Assembly (NCBI RefSeq): GCF_001571245.1
Contig: NZ_BCTK01000005.1
Coordinates: 372,001-436,000 of the forward strand
Origin: Achromobacter piechaudii NBRC 102461
GTDB lineage: Bacteria > Pseudomonadota > Gammaproteobacteria > Burkholderiales > Burkholderiaceae_B
Direction: 5' to 3'
DNA length: 64,000 nucleotides
This document shows positions 27,106 through 35,727 of this stretch, piece by piece. Made by a program: the position numbers and the translations under genes. Position 1 is the stretch's first letter; every line of letters begins with the position of its first letter. The notes under the pieces are model-generated. The model had not been told where the DNA came from. It was given only the letters and a program-made list of their open reading frames with translations, and made no database searches.

Positions 27106-29010
27106 TTAGCAACCGTTGAATGCGCTGGCGAGTCTCCTCTGGAATACCTTGCACAGACGAGTCAGGCCGGGCCTGTTTGGCTGCTGCTGGGTGCCCGCGA
27201 TGACCCGCACGACCATGCCCAAATTTCCTGGTGTCACGATGTCGATGGCTGCGCGATCACCCAGGTCCGGATGTGGGCGGGTCAGCATCCGGTACAGGTC
27301 CCACGGATCCGCATGCGGGCACTGGTTCATGAGCACCTGTGCCAGCTTGTGCTTGAGGGGTACCAGCTGCCAGTCGGGCACGCGTTGCCCGCGGTTGCCC
27401 AAGCTGATAGACAGCAGCTTGCCCGCCTTCAGCTCGCGGTTGATCTGGTCCTTGGACTTCCCGGCCAACTTGCCGAACAGCGGGACCGGCAGACTGCTCG
27501 GCGATTCGTAGATGGCCAGCATTTCCTCGCGCTCGCGCTGGATGACTGACACCTCCGGCTCTGGCGCATGCGTCGGGGGCGGTGGTACCTGCGACAGTCG
27601 CTGGAAGGTGATTCCCCCGTCGTTTGGCGTCACGACGATGGGTTCGGCCACCACAGGCGGAACGGATGCCGCAGAAGCAGCAGCGACGATGGTGTTGGGC
27701 TTGTCCTCCTCTGCCATGGCCGGCACGCCCTCGATATGGATCGTGAGGTGCGCGCTGGCCGCTTCCACTTGGCCCTGTTCGAGCAGATCGAGACGATCCG
27801 CCCAGTCCTGCATCATCCGGCGGCGCGGCTCAACATACTTGGCGTGGTTGTAGGCCGAACTCACCTTGTTCGGGTCCGAGTGCGAAAGCTGCGCGTCCAC
27901 CCAAATCTTGGGATAGCCGATCTCGTTGAGCGCCGTCGAGATGGTTCCGCGGATGCCGTGACCGGTCAGTTGATCCTCGTAGCCCATTCGTTTCAAGGCC
28001 GCGTTGAGGGTGTTCTCGCTGATGCGCTTCTTGAGTTCGCTGCGGTGCGTGAGCAGATGGACCTGAGCCGGCCTCATCACACCCAACAGGTAGCGCACGA
28101 TCTCGATGGCCTGCACGGACAACGGCACGATGTAGGGCGGAACGTCCTGCGGGCGCTTGCCGGCCTTGCGCATCTCGTCCTGGAGTTGCTTGACGATCTG
28201 CGGCGGGATGATCCACAGGCCACGGTCGAGATCGAACTGGTCCGGGGTCGCCAGCCGCAGCTCGCCGGTACGCACGCCGGTCAGGAACAGCAGCCGGATG
28301 CCGAGTTGGGTCTGCCAACCACGAGGGTTGTAGAGCCTGAGCTTGTGCAGGAACTCGGGGAGCTCCGGAAGATGCAGGTAGGGGTTGTGGTTCACCGGGG
28401 GCTTGGGTTCGGCCACCACGTCCAGGTCGGAGGCCGGATTGGCTTCCAGCCCCTCCACGATGACGAGGGCATAGCGGAACAACTGCCCCAGCCAGGTGCG
28501 GACCTTCTCGGCAGTGGTGAACGCCTTGCGCTCCTCGATCCTCGCCAGGACGCCCAGGAGTTGGGGCCGGCGAATGTCGTAGATCGACATCTGCTTGAGG
28601 CTAGGCAGCACGTCCTTGTTGAAGATCCGCAGGATCTGCGACAGCGTGCTGTTCCTGCCCTCCTTGATTTCCTTGCGGCGATGCTCGACCCACGCATCGA
28701 AGACGGCCTTGAAGGTGTAGTCGGCCGCAAGCTTGACCGCGTGTCGCTTCTGTTTCCGATCGGTATGGGGGTTGACGCCCTTTGCCAGAAGCGCCCGGGC
28801 TTCGTCGCGCAAGGTGCGCGCTTCGCGCAAACCGATCTCGGGGTAGTTCCCCAGGGAGATGCGCTTTTGCTTGCCGAGCCAGTAATAGCGCAAATGCCAC
28901 GACTTGCCGCCGGTGCGGGCGACCACCAGGCCGAGGCCATCGGTGTCGGGGATGCTGTAGGTTCTCTCGGCGGCCTTGGCTTGCCGCACGGTCAGATCAG
29001 AGAGTGTCAT
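27106..29010 (-). CDS. ICE integrase, tyrosine recombinase of the IntB13 type
   Basis: A tyrosine recombinase of about 634 residues. It has an N-terminal arm-binding DUF4102-like domain (LTVRQAKAAER, DGLGLVVARTGGKSWHLRYY), a core-binding domain, and the catalytic residues Arg247 (GVRTGELRL), His351-x-x-Arg (GHGIRGT), the LSHSDP histidine and Tyr387 (SSAYNHAKY). It continues about 250 residues past the tyrosine, an extension typical of the ICEclc/PAGI-2 integrases, which are around 650 residues. ATG codons at 29010 and 29013 and a TTG at 29016 are alternatives; the first has the best spacing from AGGAG. It reads inward from the tRNA-Gly attachment site. A hairpin (29020-29038) overlaps its Shine-Dalgarno. 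Confidence 0.95.
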   Translation of the reverse strand: MTLSDLTVRQAKAAERTYSIPDTDGLGLVVARTGGKSWHLRYYWLGKQKRISLGNYPEIGLREARTLRDEARALLAKGVNPHTDRKQKRHAVKLAADYTFKAVFDAWVEHRRKEIKEGRNSTLSQILRIFNKDVLPSLKQMSIYDIRRPQLLGVLARIEERKAFTTAEKVRTWLGQLFRYALVIVEGLEANPASDLDVVAEPKPPVNHNPYLHLPELPEFLHKLRLYNPRGWQTQLGIRLLFLTGVRTGELRLATPDQFDLDRGLWIIPPQIVKQLQDEMRKAGKRPQDVPPYIVPLSVQAIEIVRYLLGVMRPAQVHLLTHRSELKKRISENTLNAALKRMGYEDQLTGHGIRGTISTALNEIGYPKIWVDAQLSHSDPNKVSSAYNHAKYVEPRRRMMQDWADRLDLLEQGQVEAASAHLTIHIEGVPAMAEEDKPNTIVAAASAASVPPVVAEPIVVTPNDGGITFQRLSQVPPPPTHAPEPEVSVIQREREEMLAIYESPSSLPVPLFGKLAGKSKDQINRELKAGKLLSISLGNRGQRVPDWQLVPLKHKLAQVLMNQCPHADPWDLYRMLTRPHPDLGDRAAIDIVTPGNLGMVVRVIAGTQQQPNRPGLTRLCKVFQRRLASAFNGC

Positions 29011-29019
29011 CATCAAGCT

Positions 29020-29038
29020 CCTAAGTCTTGGACTTAGG
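29020..29038 (-). promoter_or_regulatory. Hairpin touching the integrase Shine-Dalgarno
   Basis: CCTAAGTC-TTG-GACTTAGG is a perfect 8-bp-arm dyad. On the minus-strand transcript its second arm ends in the first three bases of the AGGAG that precedes the integrase ATG. It could limit translation of integrase or be an operator or arm-binding site. Confidence 0.5.
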
Positions 29039-29237
29039 CCCGATGCTGCTTGTCATCCCGATCCAACCCCAGCAACAACCCGGAACCGGCACGACCCGCA
29101 TTCTTTGGCCTTGTTTTTGGCCTCAAAAATGGTGGCTGTCAGTGGACTTCCGTGGCTTTCGCTGGAATGAAAAAAGGAGCCGAAGCTCCTCTTTTCAATG
29201 ACTTACAGACGTCAGTGGAAGTCTGTAGATCATAAAT
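29039..29237. other. Element end/attachment-proximal region
   Basis: About 200 bp without a gene between the integrase and tRNA-Gly, containing the tRNA terminator at 29170-29195. Sequence words such as AGTGGACTTCCGTGG and AGTGGAAGTCTG recur; short GTGGA repeats are common in integrase-binding ends of this ICE family. From 29165 to 29237 it resembles the DNA downstream of the second tRNA-Gly (49570-49641). Confidence 0.6.
29170..29195 (-). terminator. Intrinsic terminator of tRNA-Gly copy 1
   Basis: On the minus strand AGGAGC-TTCG-GCTCCT is followed by TTTTT, a textbook intrinsic terminator with a stable UUCG tetraloop. It is 43 bp beyond the tRNA 3' end. Confidence 0.85.
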
Positions 29238-29313
29238 TGGAGCGGGAGACGAGTCTCGAACTCGCGACCTCAACCTTGGCAAGGTTGCGCTCTACCAACT
29301 GAGCTACTCCCGC
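29238..29313 (-). tRNA. tRNA-Gly(GCC), copy 1, at the ICE attachment site
   Basis: A 76-nt tRNA with encoded CCA. The acceptor GCGGGAG pairs with CTCCCGC; D-loop AGCTCAGTTGGTAGAGC; anticodon stem-loop CAACC-TTGCCAA-GGTTG with anticodon GCC; T-loop GTTCGAGAC. It is identical base for base to the copy at 49642-49717. Its 3' end, GACTCGTCTCCCGCTCCA, corresponds to the 18-bp attachment sequence used by clc-type ICEs (GTCTCGTTTCCCGCTCCA in ICEclc), and the integrase lies on its 3' side, as expected. A minus-strand TATAAT lies at 29454-29459. Confidence 0.97.
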
Positions 29314-29468
29314 GGGGTACTGCTGCGTGTTTAAGTCTTCGTGTTTGAAGACCTATTCACTACTTTCTTCGGCCGAAATTCCTGTTGGAACAACTGCCGG
29401 TTTTGGTGAGATTCAAGAAGTTTTCTTGAAGGCCGTGTCCACCAAAGACAGCGATTATACACAGAATT

Positions 29469-30545
29469 TCAGGCTTGTGTAGCGCGGCGGTCGGGGCGTA
29501 GAAAAAAAGCCTCGGTGCCCGATTCGGCGGCGATTCCTGCGGCAAACGCCGGCCTGATGGCGTCGTGGTCGAAGGCCCGGGGATTGCGGCGTTCCGAACT
29601 GGGCGCCGCGCCGTAAAGCGCGCGATAGGTCTTGCTGAAATGACAAGCCGATTGAAACCCGCAGGCAGCCGTGATGTGCGTGATCGACATCGGCGTCTGC
29701 CGCAACAGCGCCCGCGCATGGCGCAGACGCAGGCTCAGATAATGCTGCTTGGGCGTGGTGCCCAGATGCTCGCGAAACAGGCGTTGCAACTGCCGCTGCG
29801 AGGCGCCCGACAACTGCGCAAGCTCATCGAGCGACAGCGGCTCTTTCAGGTTGACCTCCATCAGCGCAATCACCTCGGCCAGCGCAGGATGCGACGCAGG
29901 CATGCGGATCGACGTCGGCATGCGTTGCTTGTCCTTGTGATCGCGCACATGCCCAATCGTGAACTGGTTGGCGATCAAGGCAACGATGGCGGGGCCGACG
30001 GACGCGCCCACCAGATTCAGCATCATGTCCAGCGGCGCGGTGCCACCCGTGCACGTGATGCGATCCCGATCGATCACGAACAGATCGTGCGACAGCCGGC
30101 TATGCGGAAACTGCCGCTGCAACGCCACCAGATCTTCCCAATGCATCGCGCAGGTATAGCCATCCAGCAGGCCGGCCTGCATGAGCATGTACGCGCCGGT
30201 GCACAGGCTGCCCAGCGTCAGATCGCGCGCGGCCAGCCGCCGCAGCCATTCCACGGTGACGGGGTCGCAATCCATATTGCTGCGCTTGCCGCCACATACA
30301 AACACGGCGTCGGGAGGCGCGTCTTCGTCAAGCTCGGTGGCCTGCACTTGCAGCCCGTTGCTGGCGGTGATCGGCCCACCTTTGGGCGCGACAACCGACC
30401 AGCGGTAATACGGTCGGCCCAACAGGTGATTAGCCATGCGCAGCACTTCAATCGCGGTCGTGAACGACAGCATCGTGAACTGCGGCAAGGGCAGAAAGCC
30501 GAAGTGGCGCAGATGCTGATCACGGCTGGGCAGACGGGCAGTCAT
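29469..30545 (-). CDS. GlxA-type AraC-family regulator (GbdR-like paralogue)
   Basis: A 358-residue regulator with an N-terminal DJ-1/PfpI-like amidotransferase fold (residues about 12-200; FVCGGKRSN, SLCTGAYMLMQAGLL, HWEDL, GGTAPLDMML) and a C-terminal AraC double HTH (SGASQRQLQRLFREHLG and ITAACGFQSACHFSKTYRAL). The start at 30545 is chosen for AAGGAG; the frame is open upstream for 28 codons. GlxA-type regulators, including GbdR, control betaine, carnitine and choline catabolism. It is divergent from glyA across 284 bp. It is paralogous to the regulator at 41939-42982, so it may be a second sensor for the pathway. Confidence 0.9.
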   Translation of the reverse strand: MTARLPSRDQHLRHFGFLPLPQFTMLSFTTAIEVLRMANHLLGRPYYRWSVVAPKGGPITASNGLQVQATELDEDAPPDAVFVCGGKRSNMDCDPVTVEWLRRLAARDLTLGSLCTGAYMLMQAGLLDGYTCAMHWEDLVALQRQFPHSRLSHDLFVIDRDRITCTGGTAPLDMMLNLVGASVGPAIVALIANQFTIGHVRDHKDKQRMPTSIRMPASHPALAEVIALMEVNLKEPLSLDELAQLSGASQRQLQRLFREHLGTTPKQHYLSLRLRHARALLRQTPMSITHITAACGFQSACHFSKTYRALYGAAPSSERRNPRAFDHDAIRPAFAAGIAAESGTEAFFLRPDRRATQA

Positions 30546-30829
30546 GGCGAGGCTCCTTGGTAGGGATACACGGACTGAATGCCGGCGGGAACCTTCCGGC
30601 AATTGACCGTTGCATCGTAGGCCAGCCACGCGCGTCTGCCCTTAGGAAGAATACGAAAATTGCCCAGCATCGATACAGGCCGCATGCTGGCCAGTAGGAT
30701 GCGCCTGTCGCAATCGGACAAGATCTGGTCCGGTTCAGCTAACAGCGCCTGAGACCTTTGGGAAAGAATGCTTCACAGCCCCGCTCACGCCGGATTCCCG
30801 AACGTCATTGCTCACTCAGGCAGGTCGAC
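30546..30829. other. Divergent promoter region between the GlxA-type regulator and glyA
   Basis: 284 bp without a gene. It must carry the promoters of both the regulator and the glyA-dgc-gbc operon. GGCCGCATGCTGGCCAG around 30690 is a short imperfect dyad. No site can be assigned to a named regulator from sequence alone, and no riboswitch fold was recognised. Confidence 0.5.
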
Positions 30830-32107
30830 ATGTTCCAGTCCTCGTCTCCGTTCTTCACTGCACCGCTGGACAAGCGCGACCCCGTCGTGATGGCCATGCA
30901 GGACCGCGAGCTGCGCCGCCAACAGACGCAGATCGAATTGATCGCGTCGGAAAATTTGGTGTCGCGGGCGGTGATGCAGGCGCAGGGTTCCGTGCTGACC
31001 AACAAGTACGCAGAAGGCTATGTAGGGCGGCGCTACTACGGGGGTTGCGATCACGTGGACGAAGTCGAGTCGCTGGCGCTGCTGCGTGTGCGCGAACTGT
31101 TCCACGCCGATTACGCCAACGTCCAGCCCCATTCCGGCGCGCAGGCGAACGGCGCGGTGATGCTGGCCTTGCTTGAGCCTGGCGACACCGTGCTGGGCAT
31201 GTCGCTCGATGCCGGTGGTCACTTGACCCACGGCGCGCGGCCGGCGATGTCGGGCCGGTGGTTCAACTCCGTGCAGTACGGCGTGCGCCGCGAAGACTGT
31301 CTGATCGACTACGACGAAGTCCGTCGCCTGGCGCTGGAGCATCGGCCCAAACTCATCATCGCGGGCTTTTCGGCTTACCCCCGGCAGCCGGACTTCGCCC
31401 GCTTTCGCCAGATCGCCGACGAGGCCGGCGCCATGCTCATGGTAGACATGGCCCACATCGCCGGGCTGGTGGCGGCGGGCAGGCATCCCAGCCCGGTGCC
31501 GCACGCCCACGTGGTGACGTCGACCACGCACAAGACCCTGCGCGGTCCGCGCGGCGGCTTCATCCTGACCAACGACGGCGCCATCGCCAAGAAGATCAAT
31601 TCCGCCGTGTTTCCCGGCTTGCAGGGCGGCCCGCTGATGCACGTCGTCGCGGCCAAGGCAGTGGCCTTCGGCGAGGCCCTGCAGTCGGAATTCAAGCGCT
31701 ACATCGACCGCGTGCTCACCAACGCAGATGCGCTGGGCGATGCGCTGCGAGAGGGCGGCATCGATCTGGTGTCCGGCGGTACCGACAACCATCTGCTGCT
31801 GCTCGATCTGCGCTCCAAAGGGCTGACCGGGGCGCACGTCGAGCGCACGCTGGAACGCGCCGGCATCACCTGCAACAAGAACGGCATTCCCTACGACACG
31901 CAAAAGCCCTCGGTGACTTCCGGCATCCGCCTTGGAACGCCGGCTGCCACCTCGCGGGGGTTTGGCGTAGAGGAATTTCGCGCCGTCGGCGAGATGATCG
32001 TTCACGTCGTCGACATGCTGGTCACCAGCCCCGACGAACACGAAGCCACCGAACGACGCATTCGAGCTGAAGTCCACGCGCTGTGCCAGCGCCATCCCAT
32101 CTACTAA
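30830..32107 (+). CDS. glyA: Serine hydroxymethyltransferase
   Basis: A 425-residue PLP enzyme converting glycine and 5,10-methylene-tetrahydrofolate into serine, the exit step of the betaine pathway. Visible signatures are the N-terminal [27 protein letters not shown], the PLP-binding lysine in [15 protein letters not shown], and SGIRLGTPA near the end. The start at 30830 fits the family start; the frame is open 24 codons upstream. It leads a long plus-strand series that includes dgc, etf and gbc genes. It is probably a second, catabolic copy dedicated to the pathway, since a housekeeping glyA normally lies elsewhere. Confidence 0.95.
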   Translation: MFQSSSPFFTAPLDKRDPVVMAMQDRELRRQQTQIELIASENLVSRAVMQAQGSVLTNKYAEGYVGRRYYGGCDHVDEVESLALLRVRELFHADYANVQPHSGAQANGAVMLALLEPGDTVLGMSLDAGGHLTHGARPAMSGRWFNSVQYGVRREDCLIDYDEVRRLALEHRPKLIIAGFSAYPRQPDFARFRQIADEAGAMLMVDMAHIAGLVAAGRHPSPVPHAHVVTSTTHKTLRGPRGGFILTNDGAIAKKINSAVFPGLQGGPLMHVVAAKAVAFGEALQSEFKRYIDRVLTNADALGDALREGGIDLVSGGTDNHLLLLDLRSKGLTGAHVERTLERAGITCNKNGIPYDTQKPSVTSGIRLGTPAATSRGFGVEEFRAVGEMIVHVVDMLVTSPDEHEATERRIRAEVHALCQRHPIY

Positions 32108-32133
32108 GCGGCATCACATCGGGGGGGAATCCC

Positions 32134-33120
32134 ATGGCTACGCTGCATGAGAAAAGCATGGTTATCGACGGTCTGATCATCTCGAAATGGGATCGGTCCG
32201 TTTTTGAAGAAATGAGAAAAGGCGGCTTGACGGCCGCCAACTGTACGGTCTCGGTCTGGGAAGGATTCGAGCAGACCGTCTCGAACATCGCCGCCATGAA
32301 GGCGCTGATCCGCGCCAATCAGGATCTGGTCACACTGGTGCGCACCACGGAAGATATCCGCCAGGCCAAGCGCGACGGCAAGACGGGCATCATCCTGGGC
32401 TTCCAGAACGGCCACGCATTCCAGGACGACCTGGGCGCGATCGAAGCCTTCGCCGACATGGGCGTGCGGGTCGTGCAGCTTTGCTACAACACGCAGAACC
32501 TGATCGGCACCGGTTGCTACGAGCGCGACGGCGGCCTGTCCGGCTACGGCCACGAAGTGGTGGCCGAGATGAATCGCGTCGGCATCATGGTGGACCTGTC
32601 GCACGTGGGCGCCAAGACATCCGAAGAAGCCATCCTGGCCTCGACCCGGCCCGTCTGTTATTCCCACTGCCTGCCGGCCGGCTTGAAAGCCCACCCGCGC
32701 AACAAGAGCGATGCGCAGCTCCGGGCCATCGCCGAGCGCGGCGGATTCGTCGGCGTGACGATGTTCCCGCCTTTCCTCAAGCGCGGCGTGCAATCCACCG
32801 TGGACGACTATGTCGAGGCCATCGGCTATGTCGTGAATCTGGTGGGCGAAGACGCAGTGGGCATCGGCACCGACTTCACCCAAGGCTACGGCCAGCCGTT
32901 CTTCGACTGGTTGACGCACGACAAGGGCCGGTATCGCCGGCTGACCGACTTCGGTGCCATCCGCAACCCCGAGGGCATCCAGACCATCGGTGAATTTCCC
33001 AACCTGACCGCCGCGATGCAGCGCGCCGGCTGGAGCGAAATCCACATCCGCAAGATCCTGGGTGAAAACTGGTTGCGCGTTTTTGGCGAGGTCTGGCGCT
33101 CCGACGCGCCGGCGGCTTAA
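32134..33120 (+). CDS. Membrane-dipeptidase-family (M19) protein of the dgc locus
   Basis: A 328-residue metallo-dipeptidase-like protein. Features of the renal-dipeptidase fold are the N-terminal VIDGLIISKWD (with Asp replacing part of the usual HxD), FQNGHAFQDD, LSHVGAKTSEEA, CYSHCLPAGLKAHPRNKSD and GIGTDFTQGYG. Homologues are found next to dgcAB in Pseudomonas, but their substrate is not established there. It follows glyA by 26 bp and precedes the DUF5943 gene by 12 bp. The start at 32134 is chosen at MATLHEKSMVIDG. Confidence 0.85.
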   Translation: MATLHEKSMVIDGLIISKWDRSVFEEMRKGGLTAANCTVSVWEGFEQTVSNIAAMKALIRANQDLVTLVRTTEDIRQAKRDGKTGIILGFQNGHAFQDDLGAIEAFADMGVRVVQLCYNTQNLIGTGCYERDGGLSGYGHEVVAEMNRVGIMVDLSHVGAKTSEEAILASTRPVCYSHCLPAGLKAHPRNKSDAQLRAIAERGGFVGVTMFPPFLKRGVQSTVDDYVEAIGYVVNLVGEDAVGIGTDFTQGYGQPFFDWLTHDKGRYRRLTDFGAIRNPEGIQTIGEFPNLTAAMQRAGWSEIHIRKILGENWLRVFGEVWRSDAPAA

Positions 33121-33132
33121 GGAGCAGTCAAT

Positions 33133-33654
33133 ATGAATCCCCAGCTTCCGATCGACGTCAACGAGCAGACGGGCGTGTGGAGCACCGACGGCATGCCGAT
33201 GCTGTACGTGCCGCGCCATTTCTTCCTGGGTAACCACGCGGCTGTCGAAGCCGCGCTGGGCCGCGATGCCTATGCGCGCATCCTGTACGACGCGGGCCAC
33301 CGATCCGCCTACCACTGGTGCAACGAAGAAGCGCGCGAGCATCGCCTCAGCGGTCTTGCAGTTTTCGAACACTATCTGAAGCGCTTGTCGCAAAGAGGTT
33401 GGGGGCTGTTCCGCCTGACGGACGCGGACCCCAACGCGATGACCGCGCGCATCGTGCTGCGCCATTCGGCGTTCGTGCTGGGCCAGCCGCAGGGGGCAGG
33501 CAAGCGTTGCTATATGTTTGCCGGATGGTTCGCGGGGGCGATGGACTGGTTGGCCGATCAGCATGGCTGCGTCACGCGCGCGCAATGCGAGGAAACCCAA
33601 TGCGCCTCGGAAGGGCACGCGCATTGCGAATTCATCGTTAGCCCGATCGCCTGA
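33133..33654 (+). CDS. DUF5943 protein with 4-vinyl-reductase (V4R)-like domain
   Basis: A 173-residue cytoplasmic protein conserved in dgc loci, of unknown function. The C-terminal half resembles V4R domains, with Cys/His residues suited to metal binding: GKRCYMFAGWF, and CEETQCASEGHAHCEF. It may be a small-molecule sensor or an assembly factor for DgcAB. It is followed 7 bp later by dgcA. GGAG precedes the ATG. Confidence 0.8.
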   Translation: MNPQLPIDVNEQTGVWSTDGMPMLYVPRHFFLGNHAAVEAALGRDAYARILYDAGHRSAYHWCNEEAREHRLSGLAVFEHYLKRLSQRGWGLFRLTDADPNAMTARIVLRHSAFVLGQPQGAGKRCYMFAGWFAGAMDWLADQHGCVTRAQCEETQCASEGHAHCEFIVSPIA

Positions 33655-33661
33655 GGCCGAC

Positions 33662-35725
33662 ATGCGTTATCCCCATCTGTTTGCGCCGCTGACGGTCAAT
33701 CGCCTGGTGCTGCGCAATCGCATCGTCAGCACCGCGCACGCTGAAGTGCACGCGGAACCGGGCGGACTGCCCGGCGATCGCTACATCGCCTACTACGAAG
33801 AGAAGGCGAAGGGCGGCCTGGGGCTGGCCATCTGTGGCGGCTCCAGCCCGGTGTCGATGGACAGCCCGCAAGGCTGGTGGCGGTCGGTCAACCTGACGAC
33901 CGACCGCGTGATCGAGCCCTTGGCCAAACTCAGCGAAGCCATGCACCGCCACGGCGCCAAGGTCATGATCCAGGCGACGCACATGGGCAGGCGCTCGGCC
34001 TGGCACGGCGAGCATTGGCCGCATCTGCTGTCGCCCTCCGGCGTACGCGAGCCGGTGCATCGGGGCAACGCGAAGACCATCGAGGTCGAAGAGATCGGAC
34101 GCATCATCAGCGACTTCGCCGCCGCGGCCAAACGCGTGCAGCGGGCGGGCATGGACGGCATCGAGATATCCGCCGCGCACCAGCATCTGATCGATCAATT
34201 CTGGAGCCCGCGCACCAACTTCCGCACCGATGCCTACGGCGGCAGCCTGCGTAACCGGCTGCGCTTCGGGCTGGATGTGCTGCACGCCGTGCGCGAGGCC
34301 GTGGGCGCGGATTTCTGCGTGGGGCTGCGGATGTGCGGCGACGAGTTCCACGACGACGGGCTCGACCACGAAGCCCTGCGCGAAATTGCGCAGGCCATGG
34401 CCGACACGGGCCTGATCGATTACCTGGGCGTGATCGGTTCCGGCGCGGATACGCACAACTCCCTGGCCAACTGCATGCCGCCGATGGCGCTGCCGCCCGA
34501 ACCCTTCGCACATCTGGCGGCGGGCATCAAGTCGGTGGTGCGCATTCCGGTGATGCACGCACAGAGCATCCGCGACGCCGTGCAGGCCGAGCGCCTGCTG
34601 GCGGCCGGCCATGCCGATCTGGTCGGCATGACGCGTGCCCACATCGCGGACCCGCATCTAGTCGTGAAGATTCGCGACGATCGCGAAGACGAGATCAAGC
34701 AGTGCGTGGGCGCCAACTACTGTATCGACAGGCAGTACGACGGCCTGGACGTGCTGTGCATCCAGAATGCGGCGACCGCCCGCGAAGAAACCATGCCGCA
34801 CGTGATCGCGCGTTCTCGCGGACCGCAGCGCAAAGTCGTGGTGGTCGGGGCCGGCCCGGCCGGCATGGAAGCAGCGCGGGTCTGCGCCGAGCGCGGGCAT
34901 CGGGTGGTGCTGTTCGAGCGCGCCACCGCCATTGGCGGCCAGATCCTCCTGGCCGCCAAGGCGCCCCAGCGCGAACAGATGGACGGCATCGTGCGGTGGT
35001 TCGCGCTGGAGCTCAAGCGCCTGGGTGTTGATTGCCAGCTGGGCACGTTGGCCACCGAGGAAATGGTGTTGGCGCAGCAGCCCGATATCGTCGTGCTGGC
35101 CACGGGCGGCTTGAGCCACGTGCACGAGCAGCAGGCCTGGGGCGTTGCGCGCGGGCTGGCCGTCAGTTCGTGGGATGTCTTGTCCGGCCAGGTCGAGCCC
35201 GGCCGCAACGTCCTGGTGTATGACGGCGTCAGCACGCATGCGGGTGCGGGCGTTGCTGATTTTCTCGCCAGCCGGGGCGCGCAGGTCGAAATCGTCACGC
35301 CCGACACCAAGGTGGCCGAAGACGTAGGCGGCACCACCTTCCCGATCTTCTACCGCCGCCTGTATGCGCAGCAGGTCGTCCTGACGCCCAACCATTGGCT
35401 TGAGCGCGTCAGCGCCGAAGGCGACAAGAAGGTCGCCTTGCTGCGCAACGAATACACGGAAGATCGAGAAGAGCGCGTGGTGGACCAGGTAGTCATCGAA
35501 AACGGCATCACGCCCAACGATGCGCTGTACGGCATGCTCAAGCGCAAATCGGCCAACGTGGGGCAGACCGACGTGCACGCCCTGTATGCAGGCGACCCGC
35601 AACCGGTGCTGGGCCAGCATCTGGGCGATGGCCGCTTCCTGTTGTTTCGCGTCGGGGATTGCGTGTCGATGCACAACATCCACGCGGCCATCTACGATGC
35701 GCTGCGGCTGTGCAAGGACTTCTGA
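33662..35725 (+). CDS. dgcA: Dimethylglycine demethylation protein DgcA
   Basis: A 687-residue flavoprotein that, with DgcB, removes a methyl group from dimethylglycine to give sarcosine and formaldehyde. The N-terminal old-yellow-enzyme TIM barrel (residues about 1-370) is followed by an iron-sulphur segment and a Rossmann FAD/NAD domain (KVVVVGAGPAGMEAARVCAE). In the cluster region the motif CVGANYC appears where related TMADH-like enzymes have CxxCxxC, so one ligand position is Ala. The start at 33662 is chosen by homology to the barrel start, since the frame is open upstream. dgcB starts two bases after its stop. Confidence 0.93.
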   Translation: MRYPHLFAPLTVNRLVLRNRIVSTAHAEVHAEPGGLPGDRYIAYYEEKAKGGLGLAICGGSSPVSMDSPQGWWRSVNLTTDRVIEPLAKLSEAMHRHGAKVMIQATHMGRRSAWHGEHWPHLLSPSGVREPVHRGNAKTIEVEEIGRIISDFAAAAKRVQRAGMDGIEISAAHQHLIDQFWSPRTNFRTDAYGGSLRNRLRFGLDVLHAVREAVGADFCVGLRMCGDEFHDDGLDHEALREIAQAMADTGLIDYLGVIGSGADTHNSLANCMPPMALPPEPFAHLAAGIKSVVRIPVMHAQSIRDAVQAERLLAAGHADLVGMTRAHIADPHLVVKIRDDREDEIKQCVGANYCIDRQYDGLDVLCIQNAATAREETMPHVIARSRGPQRKVVVVGAGPAGMEAARVCAERGHRVVLFERATAIGGQILLAAKAPQREQMDGIVRWFALELKRLGVDCQLGTLATEEMVLAQQPDIVVLATGGLSHVHEQQAWGVARGLAVSSWDVLSGQVEPGRNVLVYDGVSTHAGAGVADFLASRGAQVEIVTPDTKVAEDVGGTTFPIFYRRLYAQQVVLTPNHWLERVSAEGDKKVALLRNEYTEDREERVVDQVVIENGITPNDALYGMLKRKSANVGQTDVHALYAGDPQPVLGQHLGDGRFLLFRVGDCVSMHNIHAAIYDALRLCKDF

Positions 35726-35727
35726 TC

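Noticed and set aside
30546..30829. Possible glycine riboswitch before glyA
   Set aside because: I could not recognise the tandem aptamer core; the region has the look of an ordinary divergent promoter.
30812..32095. A 427-codon open frame antisense to glyA, and similar long antisense frames over the dipeptidase, DgcA and soxA genes
   Set aside because: These are the usual mirror frames of high-GC genes and lack recognisable domains.
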